From Iphinoe sp. HA4291-MV1 (GTDB lineage: Bacteria > Cyanobacteriota > Cyanobacteriia > Cyanobacteriales > Nostocaceae), in contig JAHHHH010000006.1 in assembly GCA_019359415.1 (NCBI GenBank), positions 62,001 to 126,000 of the forward strand: 64,000 bases of DNA. Direction: 5' to 3'. A program made the translations under genes and the position numbers. This document shows positions 36,315 to 44,862 of the stretch, piece by piece (position 1 is the stretch's first letter; each line of letters starts with the position of its first letter). The notes beneath the pieces are model-generated. The model had not been told where the DNA came from. It saw only the letters and a list, made by a program, of their open reading frames with translations, and made no database searches.

Positions 36315-36706
36315 AGGGATTAGATACCAATATTCTTGTCCGGTACATAGTACAAGATGACCCTCCTCAAGGAGAACAAGTAACCCAATTTATTGAGAAA
36401 ACAGTTGCAGATGGCGAAACTTGCTTCATAAATAACATTGTTCTGTGCGAACTGGTATGGGTTTTAGAATCTGTTTATAGGTACAGCAAAGAGGAAATAG
36501 CAGACGTTCTAGAAAAACTCTTAAGAACAAGTATGTTTCATTTCGAGAGCAAAGATGCAGCATGGTGGTCGCTGCGCGAGTATAAAAAGAGCAAGGCTGA
36601 CTTCTCGGATTGTTTCATTAGCAGACAGAATAAAACCTACGGATGTGTAGAAACGGTTTCCTTTGACAAGAAAGTTAAAGAAGTGGATGGATTTGTAGTC
36701 CTCTAA
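36311..36706 (+). CDS. PIN-domain toxin (VapC-like)
   Basis: This 131-residue ribonuclease of the PIN fold has the acidic metal-binding residues: Asp5 (GLDTNILVRY), Glu47 region (IVLCELVWVLE), Asp in KADFSDCFI, and Asp in TVSFDKKVKE. GTG start overlapping the antitoxin stop. Known PIN toxins cut tRNA or rRNA; the target here is unknown. Confidence 0.9.
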   Translation: MKGLDTNILVRYIVQDDPPQGEQVTQFIEKTVADGETCFINNIVLCELVWVLESVYRYSKEEIADVLEKLLRTSMFHFESKDAAWWSLREYKKSKADFSDCFISRQNKTYGCVETVSFDKKVKEVDGFVVL

Positions 36707-36813
36707 AAGGATTGTATTGGCTGATCTTTAATCCATTGATGTATTTGAGGTATTTTGAGTAAATGTAAAGCTATAACAAGTTGGCTTTAATTTTCAACTC
36801 GACATACAGCATT

Positions 36814-37077
36814 GTGAGTGCCAAAGGTCTACCAGAAACGACTGCCCATGTCAGGATTATCCGCCAATCCTGGCAACACGGTTTCCTTGAAGGTGAAGTG
36901 AGAGCAGGTGACTTTGAATGGCAGTTCCAATGGCATTTCCGCCAGGGAGAACTTTCTGTCAAGCCTTCTCAAGGGCGTGCTTTAATCAAAGAACCCCTCG
37001 GTCGCTTCTTGGAGCAACGAGATTATCAGCTCGAGCCAGGAGGAGACTATGCTTTCACGATTCGGGCTAAGCTGTAA
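36814..37077 (+). CDS. DUF3146 family protein
   Basis: This is an 87-residue protein of a small family restricted mainly to cyanobacteria, function unknown. Recognisable by SAKGLPETTAHVRIIRQSW, GEVRAGDFEWQFQWHF and FLEQRDYQLEPGGDYAFTIR. I chose the GTG at 36814 because the family begins at that point; an earlier TTG at 36781 would add 11 residues without conservation. It has no signal or membrane segment. Confidence 0.82.
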   Translation: MSAKGLPETTAHVRIIRQSWQHGFLEGEVRAGDFEWQFQWHFRQGELSVKPSQGRALIKEPLGRFLEQRDYQLEPGGDYAFTIRAKL

Positions 37078-37193
37078 CAAACAAACAAGAAATGAAGATA
37101 AAAGGCAACAGATGATTAACGGACTTAACGGATAGATTGTTTGTGGGAGACACAGGTATCTTATCCGCTACATCCGCTACAACATTTGTTGCT

Positions 37194-37649
37194 TCACTCT
37201 TCATTCTTCACAACTGATTCAGTTAAACGATTGAGGTATCTTTCAATTAATAAGATAGCAACAATGTCGTCTACTGGGCGTGGAGGTTGTCGCAAGCCTT
37301 GTGGTATAAGCTTGGCGAGTCCTTTGGGAGGATACATTTGCCAGTAGCGATCGCGTGCCTCTAAACTGGTGTAACGCTCATCCACTAAAATGACGTTCAG
37401 TGGATCTGCTAATTCAGCGTACAGTTGCTTTTTCCAGTGTTTTGCCGTGGTTTGGTCACCCATAACCAGTAAAGAAATGGGGAACTGTTGACGCAGTGAC
37501 ATAATAGTGGCGATCGCTTCAGTTGCCGATACAACTTGGTGATGGTATAGTTGCCTATCCAGTCCCATCACAGCTAAACCACACTTATCGCGACCTGGAT
37601 CAAAACCTAAGACAGCTGGTTGGGTTGGTAAGAATTCACGGAGAATCAT
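37194..37649 (-). CDS. YqgF/RuvX-like RNase H-fold nuclease
   Basis: This 151-residue protein has the YqgF fold: VLGFDPGRDKCGLAVMG at the start (first catalytic Asp), LLVMGDQTTAK, VILVDERYTSLEARDRYW (second acidic pair), and RPVDDIVAILLIERYL (last Asp). YqgF proteins process the 5' end of 16S rRNA precursor; this is a divergent cyanobacterial branch, so the exact substrate is uncertain. It lies downstream of the DUF3084 gene on the same strand, 136 bases apart. Confidence 0.8.
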   Translation of the reverse strand: MILREFLPTQPAVLGFDPGRDKCGLAVMGLDRQLYHHQVVSATEAIATIMSLRQQFPISLLVMGDQTTAKHWKKQLYAELADPLNVILVDERYTSLEARDRYWQMYPPKGLAKLIPQGLRQPPRPVDDIVAILLIERYLNRLTESVVKNEE

Positions 37650-37785
37650 AATAAAAATTTAAAAGTCAAAAGTCAATAACTTTTGCACTGTGGACTCTAG
37701 ACTATAGATGATTAAAATTTAACAACTAGCAGTATAGCTGGGTAGTTTTTATACTTAGGTATTTTTCATCTTATCCTTAGTTTTT

Positions 37786-39270
37786 TCAAGTGCTAAAAAT
37801 AACTTGTCCGTTTTGGATTGCCACGAGTTTTATTTTCAGTGGTCCAGCTGTGTATGCATCCTCCGCAGCAACAGCTTTGATATCTATTGGCTGGTCGTGC
37901 TGTCTCAACTGGGCGATAAAGCGCATGACGGTACCATCTATTTGAATACTTTCTAAAATACCAGCATTACGAGCGCGAAATTGCGAAGCAGAAATCAGCT
38001 GTTCCAGCCGCTGTCCCAATTGATAAGATGTCATCTTTTTGGGATCTGCGGTCGTTGTTGCTATGACCTCACCTCCGGTAAAAACAACTTGATTGCGTGC
38101 TGCATCAGCAAAAAATGCAATCTGCTTCTCTCCCCTGACGTAATTGCCAGCAGAAAAAATTCGCACCACGTATTCTCGACCATCATCAATCTGCTTGCTC
38201 AATTGCTCAACCTGCTCTTTTGTTACTTGCAGAACCTGCACCCTTTGTTGATTCGTCCCACCAGGCTCAGTTAATCCGATGCTAGCGTTTCGGTTTGCTT
38301 CTTGTAAAAGTTGAATGATCAACCGACGTGCCGCAACAGGTTGGTTGACACGAACCACGGCTGCAGCAAGAACTTGACCGCGAATCAGTGCCAGTTTACC
38401 CAAACGGAGGTCACGATAGGACTTTTCCAGTCTTGCTACTTCCTGTTCCAGATAGTCCTGTTGCGTTTCTAATTCTTTCAGGCGAGATTCCCGTTGAACA
38501 ATCACTTGCTCTCGCGCAGTAATTTCTAGATTTCGCTTTTGAATGAGTTGATCCAGTTTGGCAATTTTTTGATCCCGCTGCTGAATAGCTTCCTGTCGAT
38601 TGGCTAATTCGCGATCGCGTTTCTCAATTGCTGTTTTGGCTTGCGCAATCGCTTTTTTCGCTTCTTCATACAGTCGTTGACGTTCTGCTTTTCTTTGTTC
38701 AATTTCCACCAACAGCTTTTTTTTCTCATCGTCAACGCTTTGAAGTTCCGCTATGGCTTGTTTATACCGAGTAACTGCTTGACTTAGTTGATTTTGGGTG
38801 TTTTGAAGTCGAGCTTGAGTCTGAGCTTGTTGGCTAATAGTGTGGTTCAGTTGAGCCTGCGTTGCCTGTTGTTTAGCGTTTGCCTCCCGCAAGGACTGAT
38901 TTGTCTGCTGCAAGCGTTCTTCTTGAGTCTTTTGTTCTTTTCGGGCTTGTTCTAGCTCTGTTCTGGTTTCTTCTAGCTGCTTTGCTGTTGTGTCTAGCTG
39001 TTCGCGCCTGCGCCTGAGGTCTTTTTGAATATCCTCCAGCTCAAAAACTCCCTGACGCAATCCGTCGTCGGCAGCAAATAAAATCCCTAAGGTTGATGCC
39101 GAAATCAAAGTACCTGTAAAAAGAGTTACTAGTACTGCCGTGTTCTTGGGACGCAGCTTAAACAGTGAAAGCCTTGCCTTGCCAACTCGTGTGCCAATGC
39201 GATCGCCCACGGTGGCAATGACGCCTCCCAGAATTAAAATTGCCACTATTAGGATGTACCCGGTGGTCAT
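37786..39270 (-). CDS. DUF3084 membrane-anchored coiled-coil protein
   Basis: This 494-residue protein has two N-terminal membrane helices (YILIVAILILGGVIATVGD and NTAVLVTLFTGTLISASTLG). A long coiled coil follows at about 80-290, rich in Gln, Glu and Lys (EQARKEQKTQEERLQQTNQS), and then a globular C-terminal DUF3084 domain from about 295 (KLALIRGQVLAAAVVRVNQP). It is widespread in cyanobacteria with no known function; a structural role at the membrane is an inference. Coiled-coil region may have expanded by repeats. Confidence 0.88.
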   Translation of the reverse strand: MTTGYILIVAILILGGVIATVGDRIGTRVGKARLSLFKLRPKNTAVLVTLFTGTLISASTLGILFAADDGLRQGVFELEDIQKDLRRRREQLDTTAKQLEETRTELEQARKEQKTQEERLQQTNQSLREANAKQQATQAQLNHTISQQAQTQARLQNTQNQLSQAVTRYKQAIAELQSVDDEKKKLLVEIEQRKAERQRLYEEAKKAIAQAKTAIEKRDRELANRQEAIQQRDQKIAKLDQLIQKRNLEITAREQVIVQRESRLKELETQQDYLEQEVARLEKSYRDLRLGKLALIRGQVLAAAVVRVNQPVAARRLIIQLLQEANRNASIGLTEPGGTNQQRVQVLQVTKEQVEQLSKQIDDGREYVVRIFSAGNYVRGEKQIAFFADAARNQVVFTGGEVIATTTADPKKMTSYQLGQRLEQLISASQFRARNAGILESIQIDGTVMRFIAQLRQHDQPIDIKAVAAEDAYTAGPLKIKLVAIQNGQVIFST

Positions 39271-39345
39271 CTTCAGCTACCGACGAACTCCTTCCAGATA
39301 CAGCCTACTACTTCCAGTCATTATCTGTGGGAAATTGAGTGATTG

Positions 39346-39445
39346 GTAATGGGCAATGGGCAATGGGCAATGGGCAATGGGCAATACTCGATTCCCAATT
39401 TCCAATTCCCAATTCCCGATTCCCAATTCCCAATTCCCAATGCCC
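39346..39445. repeat. Two short tandem repeat arrays (heptamer type)
   Basis: ATGGGCA is repeated about five times (39348-39382), followed by CCAATTC/CCAATTT-type units to 39445. These are the short tandemly repeated repetitive (STRR) sequences typical of filamentous cyanobacteria. They lie between the DUF3084 gene and ntcA and are not CRISPR: there are no spacers. Confidence 0.9.
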
Positions 39446-39642
39446 GACTTTAACAAAGAATTGTTTTTTCTCACCGATCTACTTAGTCTTTATTCCTAGT
39501 TTAAGAGAGTTTTGAGTTTTGAGTCCTGAGGAGCCACTGTGCCCTTGGGGTTTCCGGGTGTTGTGCCAGTGGCATTTGGTGAGTCATTTTTGGGTGACTT
39601 TTTATCTGACTCAGAACTCGATACTCATTGCTTGAAACCTTT

Positions 39643-40314
39643 TTAAGTGAATTGCCGACTTAGGGTAACAGGCTTATGAACAGTAATCTTTTTCTTGTGT
39701 ATTGAAATCATCCTTTTTTCGCGCAAGTCACCCAGTAATCTAGTGACGGTAACACGAGTCGAACCAATTGCTTCAGCGATCGCTTGATGAGATAGCTTCA
39801 GATCAATTGTGATTCCATCTGCACAAGGAACGCCAAAATCACGACAAAGAATTAACAAAAAACTCACCAATCTAGAACCCATATCTCTGTGAGCGAGTGT
39901 TTCTATCATCATCTCTGTCTGTAAAATCCGCGAAGACAGTCCTCGCAGCATTAACATCGACAGTTCTGGGTTTTCCTTAAGCGCTTGTTCCACCTGTTCA
40001 ATTGGTGCTGATAGCAATTCTACAGATGTGAAAGCAACCGCATGGTAAAACCTATCTGACTTGTTTCCTGTCAGCAAGGACAAGACGCCGAAAACACTAT
40101 TTTCCCGCAGCAGTGCTACGGTTATTTCTTCTCCCGCTTCATACACTCTGGAGAGTTTAACGGCACCTTTTAATAGAAAATACACTCGTTCGGCAGGATC
40201 ACCGGGGAAAAAGATGGTCTTACTACGTTCAAACGTTTCCACAACCGGCGGAAACGCTCCCGTTGCCATCTGACGAAAAACATTTGCTAGGGCTTTATCT
40301 TGTGTCACGATCAT
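39643..40314 (-). CDS. ntcA: Global nitrogen regulator NtcA
   Basis: This 223-residue CRP-family transcription factor activates nitrogen-assimilation genes in response to 2-oxoglutarate. It has an N-terminal cyclic-nucleotide-type effector domain ([33 protein letters not shown]) and a C-terminal helix-turn-helix ([20 protein letters not shown]). I chose the ATG at 40314, giving the conserved [15 protein letters not shown] beginning; six upstream codons to 40332 (GTG-type) are not conserved. AGGGGAAGGGAG precedes it. A perfect NtcA box lies upstream at 40403-40416, so it probably regulates itself. The protein is almost identical to those of Nostoc/Anabaena as I recall them. Confidence 0.97.
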   Translation of the reverse strand: MIVTQDKALANVFRQMATGAFPPVVETFERSKTIFFPGDPAERVYFLLKGAVKLSRVYEAGEEITVALLRENSVFGVLSLLTGNKSDRFYHAVAFTSVELLSAPIEQVEQALKENPELSMLMLRGLSSRILQTEMMIETLAHRDMGSRLVSFLLILCRDFGVPCADGITIDLKLSHQAIAEAIGSTRVTVTRLLGDLREKRMISIHKKKITVHKPVTLSRQFT

Positions 40315-40402
40315 CTCCCTTCCCCTACCCAATGCCAGAAAAACTAAAACTAATTTCCTAAGAATACACCGGAAAAATCAAGAACACATTGTCAACCTTT
40401 TT

Positions 40403-40416
40403 GTACTTCCCTATAC
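40403..40416 (-). promoter_or_regulatory. NtcA binding box upstream of ntcA
   Basis: GTA-N8-TAC is exact (GTACTTCCCTATAC on the plus strand), centred about 95 bases before the ntcA start codon. Autoregulation by NtcA is known in cyanobacteria. I cannot place the -10 box with confidence. Confidence 0.7.
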
Positions 40417-40840
40417 TTAACATCTCTAACTAGTATTTATTTGTTCATCATGATACATAATTTTTCCTGTTTAGATCTAGTCCTTTTTAATAGTTGATTA
40501 CAAAATTCTTTCCCAAAGTTATATGAAGTAAAAAAAATAGACACAGTCATCCTATTGAAGGTGTAAAATCTTTAGTGAGTAAGTGATATGTGGTAGATAA
40601 AGAATAAATTCTATTGACTACCTATTACCTACTATCTATTACCTACCATCTCCCACCTACTGTTAACTTGTAAATCATTTATAACTATCATGTTTTGAGC
40701 ATAGATTAAGAATTTAATGATGATTTTGTGGTATCAAAACTTGACTCAATAATCGTGTTTGCAAAGAGTATCCAAAACAAAGACAAATCGGTGTCAGATT
40801 CTAGTATGCTCAAGCATGAATGTTCACATTAAGAATTGAT

Positions 40841-41617
40841 ATGCTGGATCTCACCGGAAAAAATGCTTTGGTCACAGGAATTGCAAACAACCGCTCAATT
40901 GCTTGGGGAATTGCCCAACAACTGCACAAAGCAGGAGCTAACCTAGGTATTACTTATTTGCCAGATGACAAAGGTAAAATGGAGAAAAAAGTCGCAGAAC
41001 TGGTAGAACCGCTAAACCCCAGCTTGTTTCTTCCTTGTAATGTCCAAAACGATGAGGAGGTTAAGTCTACCTTTCATGCGATTAGTGATAAGTGGGACTC
41101 TTTAGATATTCTCATCCATTGCCTTGCTTATGCTAGTAAAGAAGACCTGAGTGGAGATTTTAGTCAAACTTCTCGTTCTGGCTTCAATCTGGCTTTAGAG
41201 ATCAGTACTTACTCCTTAGTGCAACTCGCTGGACATGCTAAACCTTTGATGACACAAGGAGGAAGTATCGTTACTCTCACCTACCTAGGAGGTGTGCGGG
41301 CAATTCCTAACTATAATGTGATGGGAATTGCTAAAGCAGGGCTAGAAGCAAGTGTACGATACTTAGCTGCTGAAATGGGTCCGCAAAATATCAGAGTGAA
41401 TGCCATCTCTGCTGGTCCCATTCGGACTTTAGCCTCTAGTGCCGTAGGAGGCATTTTGGATATGATTCATCATGTGGAGCAGGTAGCTCCTCTACGACGC
41501 ACTGTCACTCAGCTAGAAGTGGGCAATGCGGCGACTTTCTTGTGTAGTGATCTAGCAAGTGGAATCACAGGACAAGTCCTGTATGTGGATGCAGGATATG
41601 AAATCATGGGTATGTAA
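40841..41617 (+). CDS. fabI: Enoyl-[acyl-carrier-protein] reductase (NADH)
   Basis: This 258-residue enzyme catalyses the last reduction of each fatty-acid elongation cycle. It is an SDR fold with LTGKNALVTGIANNRSIAWG (cofactor site), YNVMGIAKAGLEASVRYL (catalytic Tyr and Lys), and SAGPIRTLASSAVGG (substrate loop). I use the ATG at 40841 (MLDLTGKNALVTG), the family start; an ATG-less extension to 40820 is not conserved. Divergent from ntcA with about 520 bases between, and 118 bases upstream of hisB. Confidence 0.95.
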   Translation: MLDLTGKNALVTGIANNRSIAWGIAQQLHKAGANLGITYLPDDKGKMEKKVAELVEPLNPSLFLPCNVQNDEEVKSTFHAISDKWDSLDILIHCLAYASKEDLSGDFSQTSRSGFNLALEISTYSLVQLAGHAKPLMTQGGSIVTLTYLGGVRAIPNYNVMGIAKAGLEASVRYLAAEMGPQNIRVNAISAGPIRTLASSAVGGILDMIHHVEQVAPLRRTVTQLEVGNAATFLCSDLASGITGQVLYVDAGYEIMGM

Positions 41618-41735
41618 CGTCCATACTGCTATTTGCTAACTAATAACTGCTATTTGTTTATTTACCATTAGCAATTAGCTGTTAGCAAATGGCTCTGACC
41701 CATTATTCTATAGTTAAGCATAAGCCAGGTTCTGT

Positions 41736-42428
41736 ATGCAAATAAGCGATGCCTCCGGCAAGGACTCTGTCCTACACCAAATTCTCCCCTCACATAACGA
41801 ACAGCTCCCCTATAGCGATCGCGAAGCGGGCGCTCTGCGCCATCGCATTGTCGAAATTAGCCGCACGACGAGCGAAACGCATGTGTCTGTCAGAGTCAAC
41901 TTGGATGGTACAGGAGTTTGCAATGCAGCAACTGGCATTCCTTTTTTGGATCATATGCTGCATCAAATTTCCTCACACGGGCTAATTGACCTAGAGGTTA
42001 GGGCGACGGGAGATTTGCACATTGATGACCACCACACCAACGAAGATGTTGGTATTACCTTGGGTCAAGCTATTAGCAAAGCACTTGGTGATAAAAAAGG
42101 TATTGTCCGCTTTGGTCATTTCGTTGCACCTCTTGATGAAGCACTCATTCAAGTGGCGCTGGATTTTTCCGGACGTCCCCACATAAGCTATGGCTTACAA
42201 ATTCCTACCCAACGGGTGGGAACTTATGACACACAGTTAGTGCGTGAATTCTTTGTGGCTTTGGTGAATCATAGCCAAATGACGTTACATATTCGCCAAT
42301 TGGATGGTATGAATTCCCATCACATTATTGAAGCAACGTTCAAGGCGTTTGCCAGAGCAACGCGGATGGCTGTGGAAATTGATAAGCGTCGTGCTGGTAC
42401 AATTCCTAGTTCTAAGGGAATGTTATGA
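41736..42428 (+). CDS. hisB: Imidazoleglycerol-phosphate dehydratase
   Basis: This 230-residue enzyme performs the sixth step of histidine synthesis. Metal-binding motifs HHTNEDVGI and [14 protein letters not shown] are present, as is [20 protein letters not shown]. The N-terminal tail is longer than usual. Residues about 27-38 ([11 protein letters not shown]) are encoded by a GC-rich palindromic repeat containing a HIP1 octamer, apparently inserted in frame before the conserved [11 protein letters not shown]. The next small gene overlaps its stop codon (ATGA). Confidence 0.95.
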   Translation: MQISDASGKDSVLHQILPSHNEQLPYSDREAGALRHRIVEISRTTSETHVSVRVNLDGTGVCNAATGIPFLDHMLHQISSHGLIDLEVRATGDLHIDDHHTNEDVGITLGQAISKALGDKKGIVRFGHFVAPLDEALIQVALDFSGRPHISYGLQIPTQRVGTYDTQLVREFFVALVNHSQMTLHIRQLDGMNSHHIIEATFKAFARATRMAVEIDKRRAGTIPSSKGML

Positions 42429-42646
42429 TTCAAACCATTCAAGCTAGAGATATTAGTCTAGAAGAACTCCAAGAACATTTCGGACTTCAACTGACAACAA
42501 ATCCGGAATTTTTCCCCGAATGGCAAGAAAACTTACCTGCTCTCACAGATGAAGAAAAACGGGCTTTAGACCGAGTTAAAAGTAACTATTTTAACTTATT
42601 TCATGCTTTTCTCGGCGAGGTGGAAGTCGCACACGACGTTCTCTAA
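42425..42646 (+). CDS. Small protein, probably the N-terminal stub of a larger family
   Basis: This 73-residue protein begins [20 protein letters not shown] and contains [19 protein letters not shown]. This resembles the first part of a cyanobacterial family often labelled restriction endonuclease subunit-like, whose members are some 200 residues long; here the frame ends after [15 protein letters not shown]. It is either a truncated remnant or a short variant. Translationally coupled to hisB by an ATGA overlap, and followed by a Uma2 nuclease-like gene. Function unknown. Confidence 0.5.
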   Translation: MIQTIQARDISLEELQEHFGLQLTTNPEFFPEWQENLPALTDEEKRALDRVKSNYFNLFHAFLGEVEVAHDVL

Positions 42647-42692
42647 CAAGCAGTAATATCAAATTATCCCCAACCACCAGAAATTTTCTCCC

Positions 42693-43271
42693 ATGAATCC
42701 CTTAATGCTTGACCTGCGCCCAATCATCAAGCTAACCCACGACCAATTTGAGCAAATTGCAGCGGCTAACCGCGATTTGCGGTTGGAACTTACTGCTCAT
42801 GGAGAACTGATTATTATGCCCCCAACGGGAGGAAATACAGGCAGACGGAACGCTGATCTAACCTACCAACTGCGAGCTTGGAACCGCCAAACCCAGCTCG
42901 GTGAAGTTTTTGACTCCTCTACGGTTTTTCAACTTCCCAATGGCGCAGAACGCTCTCCTGATGCTGCTTGGGTGAGTTCAGAACGATGGAACCTACTCAC
43001 GCCAGAACAACAAGATACTTTCCCGCCTCTATGTCCTGACTTTGTGGTTGAATTACGCTCCAAAACGGACTCGCTCAAAACACTACAGCAAAAGATGCTC
43101 GAATACATGGATAATGGCTGTCGCCTCGGTTGGTTGATTAACTATCAACAGCGACAAGTTGAAATTTATCGTGCAGGTCAAGCCAAAGAGATTTTGCAAT
43201 CTCCCCAGACGCTTTCTGGTGAGGAGGTCCTTCCTGGTTTCGTGTTGGATTTGCAGTTCATTTGGGGCTAA
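42693..43271 (+). CDS. Uma2-family (DUF820) putative endonuclease
   Basis: This 192-residue protein of the PD-(D/E)xK-like Uma2 family is very abundant in cyanobacteria. Seen: LTHDQFEQIAAANRDLRLEL, the family block ERSPDAAWVSSERW (with the acidic residue), and CPDFVVELRSKTDSLKTLQQ (the E-x-R/K nuclease core). Copies often occur many times per genome. The cellular role is unclear. Confidence 0.88.
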   Translation: MNPLMLDLRPIIKLTHDQFEQIAAANRDLRLELTAHGELIIMPPTGGNTGRRNADLTYQLRAWNRQTQLGEVFDSSTVFQLPNGAERSPDAAWVSSERWNLLTPEQQDTFPPLCPDFVVELRSKTDSLKTLQQKMLEYMDNGCRLGWLINYQQRQVEIYRAGQAKEILQSPQTLSGEEVLPGFVLDLQFIWG

Positions 43272-43399
43272 TTTCCGTTTCGCTGAATCGGATGAAGATG
43301 AGGGCTAGGGACAATTTAGATATTCAAAGGTGTTATTATTATCAGTCATCTGGATAATTTGTCATCACCTTTTATTTTTTCTGTTGCATTAATCACAAC

Positions 43400-44383
43400 A
43401 TGATGTCTGTCGCAGACGCTTCTGACTCTGAACTCGATATCACAGGTATTCCGCCAGTTGTCTTAACTTCTGAGTTGCGAAAAGTCTATCGCACTGGCTT
43501 TTTTTTGAATCAAAAAGTCGTATCCCTCAAGAGCTGTTCTTTAAAAGTTTATAAGGGAGAAACTTTTGGGTTACTCGGACCAAATGGTGCTGGTAAAACA
43601 ACGTTGTTGAAACTGTTGCTGGGAATTATTCGCCCAACATCGGGACGGGGATTGCTTTTGGGTAGACCATTAGGCGATCGCACTGTCAAGGAACGCATCG
43701 GCTACCTTAGCGAAAACCCCTATTTTTATGACCATCTCACAGGCTGGGAACTTTTGCAACTCTGTGCAGGGCTATTCCAAATTCCGAAAAAGGTGCAACG
43801 TCAACGCATTCCTCAACTCTTGGAATTAGTAGGCTTATCTCAAGCTGACGCCCGCAAAAAGCTTCTTCGTCTCTACTCTAAAGGGATGCTACAGCGTGTT
43901 GGTATGGCACAGGCACTCATTAACGACCCAGAACTGGTGTTTCTTGATGAACCGATGTCGGGTCTTGACCCCGTGGGACGTTACCAAATGCGGGAAATCA
44001 TTCTAGCACTAAAAGCCGCAGGTAAGACGATTTTTTTCAATAGCCATGTTCTGAGTGAGGTTGAACAAATTTGCGATCGCGTCGCTATTCTTGCTCAAGG
44101 AGAATTCATTTCCTCTGGTTCCCTTGATGAACTATTAGGAACAACTCACGTATACCATGTCAAAGGTCACGGAGGTAATTGGGAAGTTCTTAAAAAATGG
44201 GTTCCTCATCTAGAGTATCAATCTGATGGTTCTTGGCAAGGTGAAGTCCAAGGCGATGCTTATGATTTTCTTGCCAGTTTTCGTCTCATGGGAGGACAAC
44301 TCATTGCTATGAATTTGTCTCGTCCCTCTTTGGAGGATTTTTTTGTAGAACAGATCCAAAAACACAAGCAGTCTCTTGGATAG
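43400..44383 (+). CDS. ABC transporter ATP-binding protein
   Basis: This 327-residue protein has the ABC ATPase core: Walker A GPNGAGKTTLLKLLLG, signature LYSKGMLQRVGMAQALI, Walker B LVFLDEPMSGLDP, and H-loop FFNSHVLSEVEQ. The C-terminal part after about residue 230 is typical of ABC-2 type exporters. No permease gene is adjacent on either side, so its membrane partner must be elsewhere. The substrate is unknown. Two ATGs are adjacent at the start. Confidence 0.93.
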   Translation: MMSVADASDSELDITGIPPVVLTSELRKVYRTGFFLNQKVVSLKSCSLKVYKGETFGLLGPNGAGKTTLLKLLLGIIRPTSGRGLLLGRPLGDRTVKERIGYLSENPYFYDHLTGWELLQLCAGLFQIPKKVQRQRIPQLLELVGLSQADARKKLLRLYSKGMLQRVGMAQALINDPELVFLDEPMSGLDPVGRYQMREIILALKAAGKTIFFNSHVLSEVEQICDRVAILAQGEFISSGSLDELLGTTHVYHVKGHGGNWEVLKKWVPHLEYQSDGSWQGEVQGDAYDFLASFRLMGGQLIAMNLSRPSLEDFFVEQIQKHKQSLG

Positions 44384-44862
44384 TTTCATACGCGTCTAGC
44401 TAACTTTGTCTGCTCATCTTCTCAGTTACATATTCTTTGTAACTATTAAGAACAGCAGATAATCTAGAGGAAAAATACGCACGCCTCAAAGCTTTGTCTA
44501 TTTTTACTATTTTTTTATTTGACATCTATTCCTGGTTTTATGATAAACTGCATAATTCATTATCTTATTTTTCTTATACGTAATATTTGATGGTGAAGAA
44601 TATTTTTGTTGATACGACTGTACGAGTACAAAACTAATCAGATAAAATGTTATGATAACCACAATATTTTGTTAAAAATTGGGTATGATAGGAGTCCTAA
44701 CTTTAAATATTCTTCACTAAAAATTCAAATACAATAAACAATTATGCTCCTGAAAAATAAGATATTTTAAGAGAATATGATTGTTAGGGAACTTGAATAG
44801 GTAAGAATAGTCAAGCTAAAAATGTTTAAATAGTACTTTACTAATAGTAGTCTTAGGTAAAT
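44384..44862. other. 479-bp intergenic region, AT-rich
   Basis: No gene, repeat or clear terminator is seen. Its long AT-rich stretch just before the polysaccharide export gene may hold the promoter. Confidence 0.4.
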
